Shown: piece after piece, positions 23,230 through 30,889 of the stretch
Layout of the letters: each line of letters begins with the position of its first letter
How positions within the stretch are numbered: the stretch's first letter is position 1
Virus record (IMG/VR): IMGVR_UViG_3300047300_000245
Coordinates: 1 to 38,352 of that record
Direction: 5' to 3' (one strand)
Source: a virus
Length of the DNA stretch: 38,352 nt
Made by a program: the position numbers and the translations under genes
Notes under the pieces: generated by a model
What the model saw: only the letters and a program-made list of their open reading frames with translations
Told to the model about the DNA's origin: nothing
Database searches by the model: none

Positions 23230-23508
23230 TTACCATTTTACTTTATCAGCCCAATATGCCGCACTCATTTTACCTTTAGCTATGTTTTTAGCATGCCTAG
23301 CTTCAAAGCTTTTCTTACGTGCTTTCTCTGATTCTGTCTTAGGATTAGATCCTGCACCTTTAACACCTTGCTGACCAAAGCGAATAGTCTTAACTTGATC
23401 ACCTTCTTTAGCTACTACCACATGCGACTTAGTAGGATGGCTTGGGGTTGCTTTAGGTTTATTATATCCTGAAACACCGGCACGTTCTAGTCTAGAATCT
23501 TTTTTCAT
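23230..23508 (-). CDS. Conserved small basic protein
   Basis: A 92-aa Lys-rich protein with a pattern I recognise from phage and metagenome proteins of unknown function (GYNKPKATPSHPTKSHVVV, IRFGQQGVKG, FEARHAKNIAKGKMSAAYW; probably the DUF6321 type). Starts in ATGA overlap with the next basic protein gene. It could be packaged or bind nucleic acid, but this is not shown. Confidence 0.65.
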   Translation of the reverse strand: MKKDSRLERAGVSGYNKPKATPSHPTKSHVVVAKEGDQVKTIRFGQQGVKGAGSNPKTESEKARKKSFEARHAKNIAKGKMSAAYWADKVKW

Positions 23509-23666
23509 TTCTTTTTCTTTGGCTTCATTTTAGCTTCTGACATAGCAATAGCGATAGCTTGCTGACGACTCTTAACTACTTTACCGCCTTTACCTGAATG
23601 AAGAGTTCCGGTCTTGAACTCGTGCATTACTTTACCTACTTTAGCCTGTTGCTTCTTAGTTGCCAT
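23505..23666 (-). CDS. Small basic protein, DUF6496-like
   Basis: A 53-aa open frame. The conserved pattern GKVMHEFKTGTLHSG...GKVVKSRQQAIAIAMSEA matches the DUF6496 family as I recall it. It ends in PKKKKK. It is paired with another Lys-rich gene by ATGA overlap. Function unknown. Confidence 0.65.
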   Translation of the reverse strand: MATKKQQAKVGKVMHEFKTGTLHSGKGGKVVKSRQQAIAIAMSEAKMKPKKKK

Positions 23667-23668
23667 AA

Positions 23669-24013
23669 TTATGATCCATTCTGATAAGATGTGTTTTGAT
23701 GAATTTCTACAGTGAAAATAACTGAGAATGTTGAACCTGCTGCTGGTGTTACTGTTAAGTAATCTCCTTCATCCATTACCATCCGTCCGTCAGAGAACTG
23801 TAAAAACTCTCCTGCACCTAGAGATTTAGCACCTACAATAGTTACAGTAGATCCATAACTAACATCATGCCAACCTGCTGATACAGAGTTAGTTGATCCG
23901 CCGCCATTAGCAATAAATAATAATGTAGCAATAGCTTTGCAACCTTTAGGAACAGTATAAACTGTATTGGCTGTACCTGCTGTCAGGTTCTTACCAACTG
24001 TAAGTTCTCTCAC
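23669..24013 (-). CDS. Small virion-type beta protein, GTG start
   Basis: A 114-aa beta-rich protein starting at GTG inside the previous stop (TAGTG), with GGAG 6 nt upstream. Alternating strands and Gly/Ser turns (TVPKGCKAIATLLFIANGGGS) resemble phage head or fibre decoration proteins such as the product of 29353-29679. The exact role is unknown. Confidence 0.55.
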   Translation of the reverse strand: MRELTVGKNLTAGTANTVYTVPKGCKAIATLLFIANGGGSTNSVSAGWHDVSYGSTVTIVGAKSLGAGEFLQFSDGRMVMDEGDYLTVTPAAGSTFSVIFTVEIHQNTSYQNGS

Positions 24014-24225
24014 TATTTACTCCAATGACTTGTTATAAAGGTTATTAAACCACCAACACCTGATGCAATTACCATGCCCATCCAGAAACCACCCTTAGAT
24101 TTGTTGGCTAATTCAAGAAGTTCTTCCATTCCAGATTCTAGCTTATCAATCTTTTTCTCCATAGCTTCTACCTGAGCTACAAGCTTACCGTACTTATATA
24201 GGTCTACTCCGTTCTCTGTAGTCAT
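24013..24225 (-). CDS. XhlA-like coiled-coil membrane protein
   Basis: A 70-aa protein: a coiled coil (about residues 15-43, VEAMEKKIDKLESGMEELLE) followed by one transmembrane helix (about 47-66). This is the layout of XhlA/hemolysin-type phage proteins that accompany holins. It may assist lysis or anchor something to the membrane. It lies away from the main lysis pair at 13.7-14.5 kb. Confidence 0.55.
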   Translation of the reverse strand: MTTENGVDLYKYGKLVAQVEAMEKKIDKLESGMEELLELANKSKGGFWMGMVIASGVGGLITFITSHWSK

Positions 24226-24227
24226 GC

Positions 24228-24386
24228 TTATTCATCCGATGGTAATGGTGTGTTGCCTTCTTCTACCCACTTTAGGTATGCTTGGTAATCTGTGTTGGCT
24301 GGGTCAAATGGGATGAAGGCATTGTCTACTAATCTTTTAACAGAAGAAGGTTCTTTTGTTGGGCTAATTTTTATTAATTTATACAT
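24228..24386 (-). CDS. Small fibre-partner protein A1
   Basis: A 52-aa protein. Its C-terminal half FIPFDPANTDYQAYLKWVEEGNTPLP closely matches the 55-aa product of 25441-25608, and each directly follows a related fibre-tip gene. Small genes in this position often encode fibre assembly chaperones, so that role is inferred. Confidence 0.6.
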   Translation of the reverse strand: MYKLIKISPTKEPSSVKRLVDNAFIPFDPANTDYQAYLKWVEEGNTPLPSDE

Positions 24387-24388
24387 AA

Positions 24389-25444
24389 TTAAAGCTCCGC
24401 ATTAGCAGAAAAATTATAATAGTGAAGTGTATTTGTTTGCGCAGCTCCAGACTGACCAATAAAGGCAACATTTTGTGTAGCTGCTGCTACACCATAAGAA
24501 CCACCAGCTCCGTTTGGGTATCCACTTTGAGTAATTTTCTCAATAGTTGGTATTGCTCGTTTTACTACTCTAAACCTTAATGGATTTATATATCTCCAAC
24601 TTGAATAATAATTACCAGCTTCAGGTATTTCTCCACTTTCAACTACTTCGTAGTACCTCTCACATAGCTGCAATTCCATTCCATAAGGTCTGTAATCAAA
24701 GCTAGTAGCAGTAGAGCCTTTTTCTAGTTGAACTCCTGTGATGTAGAAGGTAGCTCCGTTTGTGCCGACTACTGATGTTGCTCCTGTTGCTGAACGATAA
24801 TCGGCAGCAGCCCATGAACCAGCAGTTCCATTATAAGAAGAACCAGTACCCATATTAAAATAAAGTTCAATGGCATTTCCATTTGTTGTATTCCATGAAC
24901 CTGCTGTTGCACCGCTAATTACTATTGATTTTTGTTCCCATGTATTAGCAGCTGAAATTGTATAACTAAAAGGAAATGAATAAGACGAAGTTCCACTTTT
25001 TACAGAACCACCAAATGTACCAGTTAGGCTTGAACGAACCCAAAACGATAAAACAACTGATGATGCAGATGATGTTCCCCAAGAAAAATCAGCAGAGCTA
25101 TATCCTTCTATTTTTTGACGAATAGAAATCACATCAGTAGATGCAACTGAATAAGCTCCAGTTGAAGTAATTCCAAGATAATTGGAGAAGCCATTAGGCG
25201 GTGTTACTGAACCAGCATTTTGTTGGACTGTAAATCTTGATGCACCTGAATTATTTTGTACATCCCATCTATCTAGTGTGTAAACACCACTTGTTCCATT
25301 AACACTAGCACCAGCATTTCTCTGGTCAATCATCATTGCACCATTGATGATGCGGTTCTTAAAGCCAAAGCCACTAGCACCAGTAGCTTGAGAAGTACCG
25401 TCAGCAAAGACTAAACCAGTTGTTCCATTAATTGCTACACTCAT
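24389..25444 (-). CDS. Fibre-tip protein 1
   Basis: A 351-aa beta-rich protein. Conserved elements are FKNRIINGAMMIDQRNAGAS (about 28-48) and ITGVQLEKGSTATSFDYRPY (about 232-252), shared with the product of 25605-26555. The middle and last 90 residues differ, as in receptor-binding tips. It starts in ATGA overlap with the small partner gene 25441-25608. Confidence 0.7.
   Translation of the reverse strand: MSVAINGTTGLVFADGTSQATGASGFGFKNRIINGAMMIDQRNAGASVNGTSGVYTLDRWDVQNNSGASRFTVQQNAGSVTPPNGFSNYLGITSTGAYSVASTDVISIRQKIEGYSSADFSWGTSSASSVVLSFWVRSSLTGTFGGSVKSGTSSYSFPFSYTISAANTWEQKSIVISGATAGSWNTTNGNAIELYFNMGTGSSYNGTAGSWAAADYRSATGATSVVGTNGATFYITGVQLEKGSTATSFDYRPYGMELQLCERYYEVVESGEIPEAGNYYSSWRYINPLRFRVVKRAIPTIEKITQSGYPNGAGGSYGVAAATQNVAFIGQSGAAQTNTLHYYNFSANAEL
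24696..24739. repeat. 44-bp exact repeat, copy 1
   Basis: A 44-bp block identical to 25957-26000, in the same orientation and in the same frame. It encodes the conserved VQLEKGSTATSFD segment of the two fibre-tip genes. The genes are otherwise divergent, so the repeat may mark recent exchange or duplication. Confidence 0.8.
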
Positions 25445-25608
25445 TGTTGCTCCTCTGCTGGTAAAGGTTCATTACCTTCACTTAACCATTTAAGATATGC
25501 TTGATAGTCTGTGTTGTCTGGATTAAAGGGGATACAAAGACCATCATTCCTCTGAACTGATGCAGGAGTTCCCATAAACCCATTTACTAATTTATATGTA
25601 ATCATCAT
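25441..25608 (-). CDS. Small fibre-partner protein A2
   Basis: A 55-aa protein related to 24228-24386 through IPFNPDNTDYQAYLKWLSEGNEPLP. It starts in ATGA overlap with fibre-tip gene 2; the second ATG at 25605 is an alternative. It is likely a chaperone or accessory for the fibre encoded upstream. Confidence 0.6.
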   Translation of the reverse strand: MMITYKLVNGFMGTPASVQRNDGLCIPFNPDNTDYQAYLKWLSEGNEPLPAEEQQ

Positions 25609-26555
25609 AGCTCCGCACTAAAATCAACATAACTACCTGTACCATCTATAAGAGCAATAGCATGACCTTGTGTCATTCCAGTAGTACCGATCTGTGTATA
25701 AACACCTTTTGTACCAAAGGCTACAGTACCAGTAGCTGATACACCATAGTTTGTATTATTTCCTTGAAGTAAAAAACTACCATTAGAACTATAGGAAACT
25801 GAAGGAGCTGTTCTTTTTTCTACTTGAAAACCAAGGAATCCTCTAAACACAGTAGCTTGTGTAGCCATGCCTGAGCAGAATACATTATTACCAGTATTGG
25901 AAATCTTCTCATAGTATCTTTGACACAAAGCTAATTCAGTACCATAAGGGCGATAGTCAAAGCTAGTAGCAGTAGAGCCTTTTTCTAGTTGAACTCCTGT
26001 TATACGAATAGTTTTGCTTGCAGCACTACCAAATTGCATATCCAGCAAAACACCGTTTGAAGCTCCTGCTGGTAGAGTGAATGTTTTACTAAAGTAAGTA
26101 TATTGTCCGCCAGTCAAAGTTATAGACTGACCAGTCAAATATGTTGCACCACTTCCCCAGTTATCTGAACTACCTGAAGCTGGAGTTGCAAGATACACCG
26201 TTCCTGTAGCCGAACCAACGGTATCTATATAAACATAGCCTGATAATGTCACTGTTTGTGAAGCCAAATCTTGACAATTTAATGCTTCAATCCGTTGTGC
26301 AAATGAAACAAGTGTTACACCAGTTCCGCAAACAAGTTGAGCAGCATAACCAAATCCAGATAGTGATGCTGCCACTCTTTGTATAGTGCCAGTTCCACCA
26401 GCAATAGATGGATACCAACGGTCTAAAGTATAAGCACCACTAATTGAAACACTAGCACCAGCATTCCTTTGGTCAATAACCATGTTGCCATTGATGATCC
26501 TATTCTTAAACTGTCCTTGGTTTGCTGATTGAGCAATACCTTGAGCTTTACTCAT
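25605..26555 (-). CDS. Fibre-tip protein 2
   Basis: A 316-aa beta-rich paralogue of the 24389-25444 product. It shares FKNRIINGNMVIDQRNAGAS (about 16-36) and ITGVQLEKGSTATSFDYRPY, plus the 44-bp identical DNA block. The centre and C-terminal 100 residues are unrelated in sequence. It is probably a receptor-binding tip or alternative fibre. It starts in TAATG overlap. Confidence 0.7.
   Translation of the reverse strand: MSKAQGIAQSANQGQFKNRIINGNMVIDQRNAGASVSISGAYTLDRWYPSIAGGTGTIQRVAASLSGFGYAAQLVCGTGVTLVSFAQRIEALNCQDLASQTVTLSGYVYIDTVGSATGTVYLATPASGSSDNWGSGATYLTGQSITLTGGQYTYFSKTFTLPAGASNGVLLDMQFGSAASKTIRITGVQLEKGSTATSFDYRPYGTELALCQRYYEKISNTGNNVFCSGMATQATVFRGFLGFQVEKRTAPSVSYSSNGSFLLQGNNTNYGVSATGTVAFGTKGVYTQIGTTGMTQGHAIALIDGTGSYVDFSAEL
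25957..26000. repeat. 44-bp exact repeat, copy 2
   Basis: Second copy of the block at 24696-24739, about 1.26 kb away in direct orientation. Recombination between copies would delete or fuse the fibre-tip genes. Confidence 0.8.
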
Positions 26556-26722
26556 TATTGAACTCCATCTAATTGTTCTTGTGTTGGTCTAGGCAATGTA
26601 GGGTGTTCCCACTTAGCAATGTAGTCGCCTTTACCGTCTGAGTCATTCTGTAAAGTGATGACAGTCATAAAGTCATTAGGCTGTAACTCTGGATACAAAG
26701 TAATAATTTTATTGTATAGCAT
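26555..26722 (-). CDS. Small fibre-partner protein B
   Basis: A 55-aa protein (begins MLYNKIITLY, ends PTLPRPTQEQLDGVQ). The final pattern resembles XkdW-type small phage tail proteins. It starts in a one-base overlap with the fibre gene upstream and ends in TAATG overlap with fibre-tip gene 2. It is unlike partner proteins A1 and A2. Confidence 0.55.
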   Translation of the reverse strand: MLYNKIITLYPELQPNDFMTVITLQNDSDGKGDYIAKWEHPTLPRPTQEQLDGVQ

Positions 26723-27264
26723 TATGCTGCCCTCACTAAGAAGCCTTGAAAGTGTGTTCCGCCTTTATTAATACTTGGGCTTGCTCCATTAGAGTAAGCA
26801 TATAGCTCAATATAATCAGTTGAACCATTAAAATACATAAGATTGCTAAATGCTAAGTGTGTTCCATTTGTACTGCTACTAAAGTTTACATATACTTCTG
26901 GTGACATTCCGCTACCATTTTTATATAACTGTGCATACATATCAGAAGCACTACCAAGAACATAACAAACAACATTAATTTGATAATATCCAGCAGTTGT
27001 TGGTAAAAACTTTGAATTTGTTGTATCAAAATAATTTGAAGTATCAAATTCTTCTGCATTAAATGTTACTTTTGTCCAAGTATTTTGTGATATTGTTTGA
27101 TTTGCAGATTTATAAGCACTAAAAACTGGACTTGTTGTTGGTAGCTGTGATGTTAAAGCAACAGTACCAGTCTGTGCAGGTAAAGTTAAAGTATAGTTAC
27201 TAGCTGTTGTTGGTTCTTGTAGAGTAACTGAACCACCGCTAGAAGAATTTAATTTAACTGCCAT
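26722..27264 (-). CDS. Fibre-tip protein 3, C1q-like end
   Basis: A 180-aa protein. A short N-terminal repeat region (about 1-45, VTLQEPTTASNYTLTLP) is followed by a jelly-roll-like region of about 130 residues (FSAYKSANQTISQNTWTKV, YYQINVVCYV) similar to C1q/TNF-type trimer heads in phage fibres. It is probably a receptor-binding module. Confidence 0.65.
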   Translation of the reverse strand: MAVKLNSSSGGSVTLQEPTTASNYTLTLPAQTGTVALTSQLPTTSPVFSAYKSANQTISQNTWTKVTFNAEEFDTSNYFDTTNSKFLPTTAGYYQINVVCYVLGSASDMYAQLYKNGSGMSPEVYVNFSSSTNGTHLAFSNLMYFNGSTDYIELYAYSNGASPSINKGGTHFQGFLVRAA

Positions 27265-27265
27265 A

Positions 27266-27538
27266 TTATTCTCCCTTTGGATATTTAGCTTTTACTGCAT
27301 TACAAGCATCAATATAAGCCTGTATCTGTGCTTGGTCACCTTTAACAACACCGTCTAAGTAGTCTCTAAAGTCTGGGTATTCTGTTGCTCTTTGTTGTTT
27401 GTATTCGTTAGCTTGAACTAATGCTTCTGCTTGAGCTTTGTCGTATGAAACTACATTGCCATTAACATCGTAGGCAACATCACCACGAATAGTAACAATG
27501 GATTGATTAAGTTGATAAATAGCATCATGTAACTTCAT
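27266..27538 (-). CDS. Small fibre-partner protein C, XkdW-like
   Basis: A 90-aa protein. The C-terminal part YPDFRDYLDGVVKGDQAQI...ACNAVKAKYPKGE is the pattern of XkdW-type phage proteins. It starts in ATGA overlap with fibre gene 4. It is likely an assembly or accessory protein. Confidence 0.6.
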   Translation of the reverse strand: MKLHDAIYQLNQSIVTIRGDVAYDVNGNVVSYDKAQAEALVQANEYKQQRATEYPDFRDYLDGVVKGDQAQIQAYIDACNAVKAKYPKGE

Positions 27539-28032
27539 GCTGCAATCTCCATAAGAATAATAGACCCAACAGTTCCAGACTCAAAAGCTCTAATGCTTTG
27601 TCCGCTACCACTTCGCATATATGTAGAATATGTTGTAGAAGATGTTGTTGAAGGGGAATCTAAATAACTTAATGCAACTTGAAAAGAATAAGGATTATTC
27701 ACATTGCCATACCATTGCAACATTCCATAAGATGAGTGACCTAGATTAGTAGACCCTCTATAAATTGTATGCCAACTTTGCTGATATGTTGTTGTGTCTA
27801 GTGCTGTGTAAGAAGCAACAATTAATATTTTACTTGAAGAACTTGATGGTGTTATTGATGCAGATAAACCTGTTGTTACAAAAGATGTAGAAGTAGTTGC
27901 TGTTTGAGTTGAATAAGTAGAATTAACAACCTGAATAACACTCCCACTAGGAGCATTAGCATCAGGCAATACCCCAGTTAAAGGTTGAGTTCCTAAGTTG
28001 ATACCATTTGTACCGCTAATTGTAAAAGCCAT
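27535..28032 (-). CDS. Fibre-tip protein 4
   Basis: A 165-aa beta-rich, Ser/Thr-rich protein. It has an N-terminal NGINLGTQPLTGVLPDANAPSG region and a central SSSSSKILIVASYTALDTT jelly-roll-like strand pattern common in phage fibre ends. It starts one base into the previous stop. Confidence 0.6.
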   Translation of the reverse strand: MAFTISGTNGINLGTQPLTGVLPDANAPSGSVIQVVNSTYSTQTATTSTSFVTTGLSASITPSSSSSKILIVASYTALDTTTYQQSWHTIYRGSTNLGHSSYGMLQWYGNVNNPYSFQVALSYLDSPSTTSSTTYSTYMRSGSGQSIRAFESGTVGSIILMEIAA

Positions 28033-28475
28033 TATACAATCACCCAGTTAGAGCCTGTTGGGACTGTCACAGTCACACCAGAGTTAATAGTAATAGTTCC
28101 TGCTGACATTGCATTACATCCATTAGTAATGGTGTGGTCAGCAGTGACTGTCTGTCCGTTCTCAAAGAATGGTCGACCTGTAATAGTCAATGGAGCAGTC
28201 ATTGTGTCACCAGTTTTAGCCACAGCATTGGCTGTACTAAATGTTCCATAAGCGACAATCACTACTTCATCATTCAATGCACAAGGACTATTTAAGACAA
28301 CAGAAGTACCATTAGAAGCAGTATAGTCTGTTGCTACTAACTTAACACCATTGATATAGACATCCAAGAACCCTACTGTGTAACCAGCAGAGAATGTTGT
28401 TTGTCCAGCAATAGCAATTACTTCATAAGTAGTTCTTGTTGCTGATACTATGGGTTCATTACCGATATAGCTCAT
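28032..28475 (-). CDS. Fibre structural protein, MSYxG type
   Basis: A 147-aa protein. The start MSYIGNEPIV is echoed by the neighbour MSYLGTKPQT, a common fibre N-terminus that may dock to a shared partner. The region GYTVGFLDVYINGVKLVATDY is a recurrent phage fibre module. The C-terminus is beta-helical in character. ATGA overlap with the S74 gene. Confidence 0.65.
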   Translation of the reverse strand: MSYIGNEPIVSATRTTYEVIAIAGQTTFSAGYTVGFLDVYINGVKLVATDYTASNGTSVVLNSPCALNDEVVIVAYGTFSTANAVAKTGDTMTAPLTITGRPFFENGQTVTADHTITNGCNAMSAGTITINSGVTVTVPTGSNWVIV

Positions 28476-29353
28476 TTAGACTCCAATGCTGTTAGTCTTG
28501 CTTCTAATGAAGTAATGATGGCTTGTTGTTCTTGGATTGCAGCAGTTAGTGTAGCTACTAGGAATGATGTATCAATACCTTGGTAAACAGGGTTTCCATC
28601 AGCATCTACTGCATCTTTTTCACCAGTAACACAGTCAGGAACTACTGCTTGTAGTTCGTGAGCAATAAAGCCTTGTGATGCTTCACCTGTTGATTTCCAT
28701 GTATAAGTAACAGGTTTTAAAGCTGATACTGTAGCCAAAGCACCTGTCATTGGTGCAATGTTTTCTTTTAGGCGATAGTCTGAAGATGTTGCATAAGTTG
28801 TTGAAGAAGCATTGATTAAAATTTCACCAACACCGCCGCCTGATGAATTGAAGAAAGCACAAGCAGAACCTGTCGTTGATGATGACCTAAAAGCTATTGA
28901 ATATTTTGATGCAGTTGCTGGTATGTGCATACAAGCAGTTCCAGTTGTGCTTGTAGTATTTAGCAACAAGTTACCAGAGCTATCTATTCTCATTCTCTCT
29001 GTGTTGTTAGTTCGAAGTGACATTACATTACTACCACCAGCATTAATAACACTTACTTCAGAACCACCACCGTTTACAAGCCATAAAGCTGCTTCATAAG
29101 CACTTGTTACCTGTGCTTTAACATTGACTGCTCCAGTTCTTTTAACTTCTAAATCAGCAGCAGGTGTACTAGTACCAATACCAACATTACCAGAGCTATC
29201 CCAAGTAGGTGCTCCAGTAGATAGTTTAGCAGGTGTTACAGCACTTGCAGCAATATCAGCAGTACCTACAGCACCATCAGCAATACTTTCTGTAGTGACA
29301 ATACCTGATGCTAACTGAGTAGCTGTTTGTGGTTTAGTTCCTAGATAGCTCAT
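28472..29353 (-). CDS. Fibre protein with S74 self-cleaving chaperone
   Basis: A 293-aa protein. The N-terminal shaft (1-130) has SSGNVGIGTSTP and SSGNLLLNTTS repeats. The C-terminal peptidase S74-type intramolecular chaperone begins near SSDYRLKENI (S191, K196 as the likely dyad) and runs to a final coiled coil (IITSLEARLTALESK). Such domains trimerise the shaft and then cut themselves off. So the mature fibre would end near residue 190. Confidence 0.8.
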   Translation of the reverse strand: MSYLGTKPQTATQLASGIVTTESIADGAVGTADIAASAVTPAKLSTGAPTWDSSGNVGIGTSTPAADLEVKRTGAVNVKAQVTSAYEAALWLVNGGGSEVSVINAGGSNVMSLRTNNTERMRIDSSGNLLLNTTSTTGTACMHIPATASKYSIAFRSSSTTGSACAFFNSSGGGVGEILINASSTTYATSSDYRLKENIAPMTGALATVSALKPVTYTWKSTGEASQGFIAHELQAVVPDCVTGEKDAVDADGNPVYQGIDTSFLVATLTAAIQEQQAIITSLEARLTALESK

Positions 29354-29679
29354 TAGCTAATCTCCAAAACACTCACAATAACATCTAAAGAAGTAGCAGC
29401 ACTAGACTGCACTTGAATAACATCACTAGCTTCTACTACTACTTTCTGGTCACCACCGATAGGAACTAACGAACCACCAACAGGTACAGTAGCATTCTTT
29501 ACTAAGTATACTGTTGTAGCACCGCTAGTTAAAGTTACTGAAGCAGTTACTGAAGAAGTAGTTGTATTAGCTACAGTCATTCCAATAACAGTTGTTTGTG
29601 CACCTGTAGCACCTGTCAGCACAGTAGTAGCAGTAGCTCCTACATTAGCTGTAATATAGTTTTTAAATGTATTTGCCAT
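29353..29679 (-). CDS. Small beta-rich virion-type protein
   Basis: A 108-aa Thr/Val/Ala-rich protein with regular strands (ANTFKNYITANVGATATTVL). It resembles small structural proteins of aquatic podoviruses found near fibre genes. It ends in TAATG overlap with the S74 fibre gene. Confidence 0.55.
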   Translation of the reverse strand: MANTFKNYITANVGATATTVLTGATGAQTTVIGMTVANTTTSSVTASVTLTSGATTVYLVKNATVPVGGSLVPIGGDQKVVVEASDVIQVQSSAATSLDVIVSVLEIS

Positions 29680-29682
29680 GTT

Positions 29683-30663
29683 TTATCCTAATGCGATTGC
29701 TAAAGCCACTGCAGTACCTGCTGGGTCAGCACTGATTGTAGCCCAAGAAGTGTTAGTACCGTCTGTTGTTAAATATTTACCTGCATTACCTGTTTGACTA
29801 GGTGTATAACTAGCAGCTAATGTTGCTGAGTTGGCTGCAGCAGTAGCAGAGTTAGCAGCATTGGTTGCACTAGTGGCTGCATTGCTTGCTGATGTAGAAG
29901 CTGCTGATGCACTGTTACTAGCATTCGTAGCACTAGTAGATGCAGCACTTGCTGAGTTACTTGCACTTGTTGCAGAACTTGCTGCATTTGTTGCTGATGT
30001 ACTTGCAGAACTTGCTGATCCGGCTGCAGCAGTAGCTGAAGATGCAGCATTAGTAGCTTGAGTAGTTGCTATTCCTGCTTGTGTTGTAGCAGTCGTTGCA
30101 CTAGTAGATGCAATCGATGCACTGCTTGCCGCGTTAGTTGCAGAAGTAGACGCACTGGATGCAGAACTAGCTGCAGCAGTCTCTGAAGCACTCGCTGCCG
30201 ATGCTGAGGAAGCAGCAGCAGTAGCAGAATTGCTTGCGTTGGTTGCTGAAGTATTCGCGGCAGTCGCTGAATTAGCGGCATTAGTCGCACTAGTAGAAGC
30301 ACTAGAAGCTGAAGAACTAGCAGCAGAAGCAGATGAAGCTGCATTAGTAGCAGATGTACTAGCAGACGAAGCTGAACTAGCAGCGTTGGTAGCCGAAGTA
30401 GAAGCAGCACTCGCAGAGGAACTTGCAGCACTAGCCGCAGTTTCAGCATTTGTTTCAGCAGTTTCAGCATTTGTCTCCGCAGTCTCAGCGTTAGTCTTTG
30501 CAGTTTCTGCAGCTACCTTAGCAGCTACAGCCGCAACTCTTGCAGCCTCTGCAGCATCAGCGTCAGCTTGAACTTCTACAGCAAGTGTTCTAATTAAGGA
30601 AGCTTCACTAGCTGCGTCAGCTACAGCATCACCTGCTCCACCTGATCCTCTATAGATTGCCAT
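29683..30663 (-). CDS. Ala/Ser-rich fibre shaft protein
   Basis: A 326-aa protein. Residues about 35-285 are repeats of the type SASSASTSATNAAS, made of Ala, Ser, Thr and Asn, consistent with a trimeric helical shaft. The C-terminus has TGNAGKYLTTDGTNTSWATI, a module seen at fibre ends. This low-complexity DNA also opens long spurious frames on the other strand. It starts right after the small gene at 30664 behind GAGGAAG. Confidence 0.7.
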   Translation of the reverse strand: MAIYRGSGGAGDAVADAASEASLIRTLAVEVQADADAAEAARVAAVAAKVAAETAKTNAETAETNAETAETNAETAASAASSSASAASTSATNAASSASSASTSATNAASSASAASSSASSASTSATNAANSATAANTSATNASNSATAAASSASAASASETAAASSASSASTSATNAASSASIASTSATTATTQAGIATTQATNAASSATAAAGSASSASTSATNAASSATSASNSASAASTSATNASNSASAASTSASNAATSATNAANSATAAANSATLAASYTPSQTGNAGKYLTTDGTNTSWATISADPAGTAVALAIALG

Positions 30664-30813
30664 TTAAACTTCCTCTGTTTGCTTAGTTTTCTTAGATTGT
30701 TTTATTTCTTCTTTTACTTCTGTGTATTCAGGATGTTCACGCATTGTTTTAATATCTTGTGCTGATGTGAACTCGAATACATTTCCGGTAGCATTGTCTT
30801 TGAACTTAGCCAT
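30664..30813 (-). CDS. Small protein, 49 aa, after capsid
   Basis: A 49-aa charged frame (begins MAKFKDNATG) downstream of the capsid terminator hairpins, with AAGGAG upstream. Starts with a strand-like region typical of short phage proteins located next to capsid genes, and ends in a Lys/Glu-rich tail. Function unknown. Confidence 0.6.
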   Translation of the reverse strand: MAKFKDNATGNVFEFTSAQDIKTMREHPEYTEVKEEIKQSKKTKQTEEV

Positions 30814-30833
30814 TGAAACTCCTTGTCTTTATT

Positions 30834-30853
30834 AAAGACTCCGTAGAGCCCTT
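30834..30853 (-). terminator. Second UNCG hairpin after capsid gene
   Basis: On the - strand RNA, an 8-bp stem with G-U pairs (AAGGGCUC / GAGUCUUU) closes a UACG loop. The tail is UUUAAUAAAG, so the T-run is weak. It may be a back-up terminator or an RNA-stabilising end. Confidence 0.45.
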
Positions 30854-30879
30854 AAGAAAGACCCCTCCGAAGAGGGATC
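30854..30879 (-). terminator. Intrinsic terminator after major capsid
   Basis: On the - strand RNA, GAUCCCUC and GAGGGGUC pair over 8 bp around a UUCG tetraloop and run into UUUCUU. It lies 11 nt after the capsid stop. No promoter was seen before the next genes, so read-through is probably partial, lowering fibre-gene expression relative to capsid. Confidence 0.8.
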
Positions 30880-30889
30880 AACCTAGCTA

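Noticed and set aside
29831-30571. Long Ala/Leu-rich frames on the + strand and in other frames
   Set aside because: They arise from the repetitive Ala/Ser codons of the fibre shaft gene and have no independent start signals.
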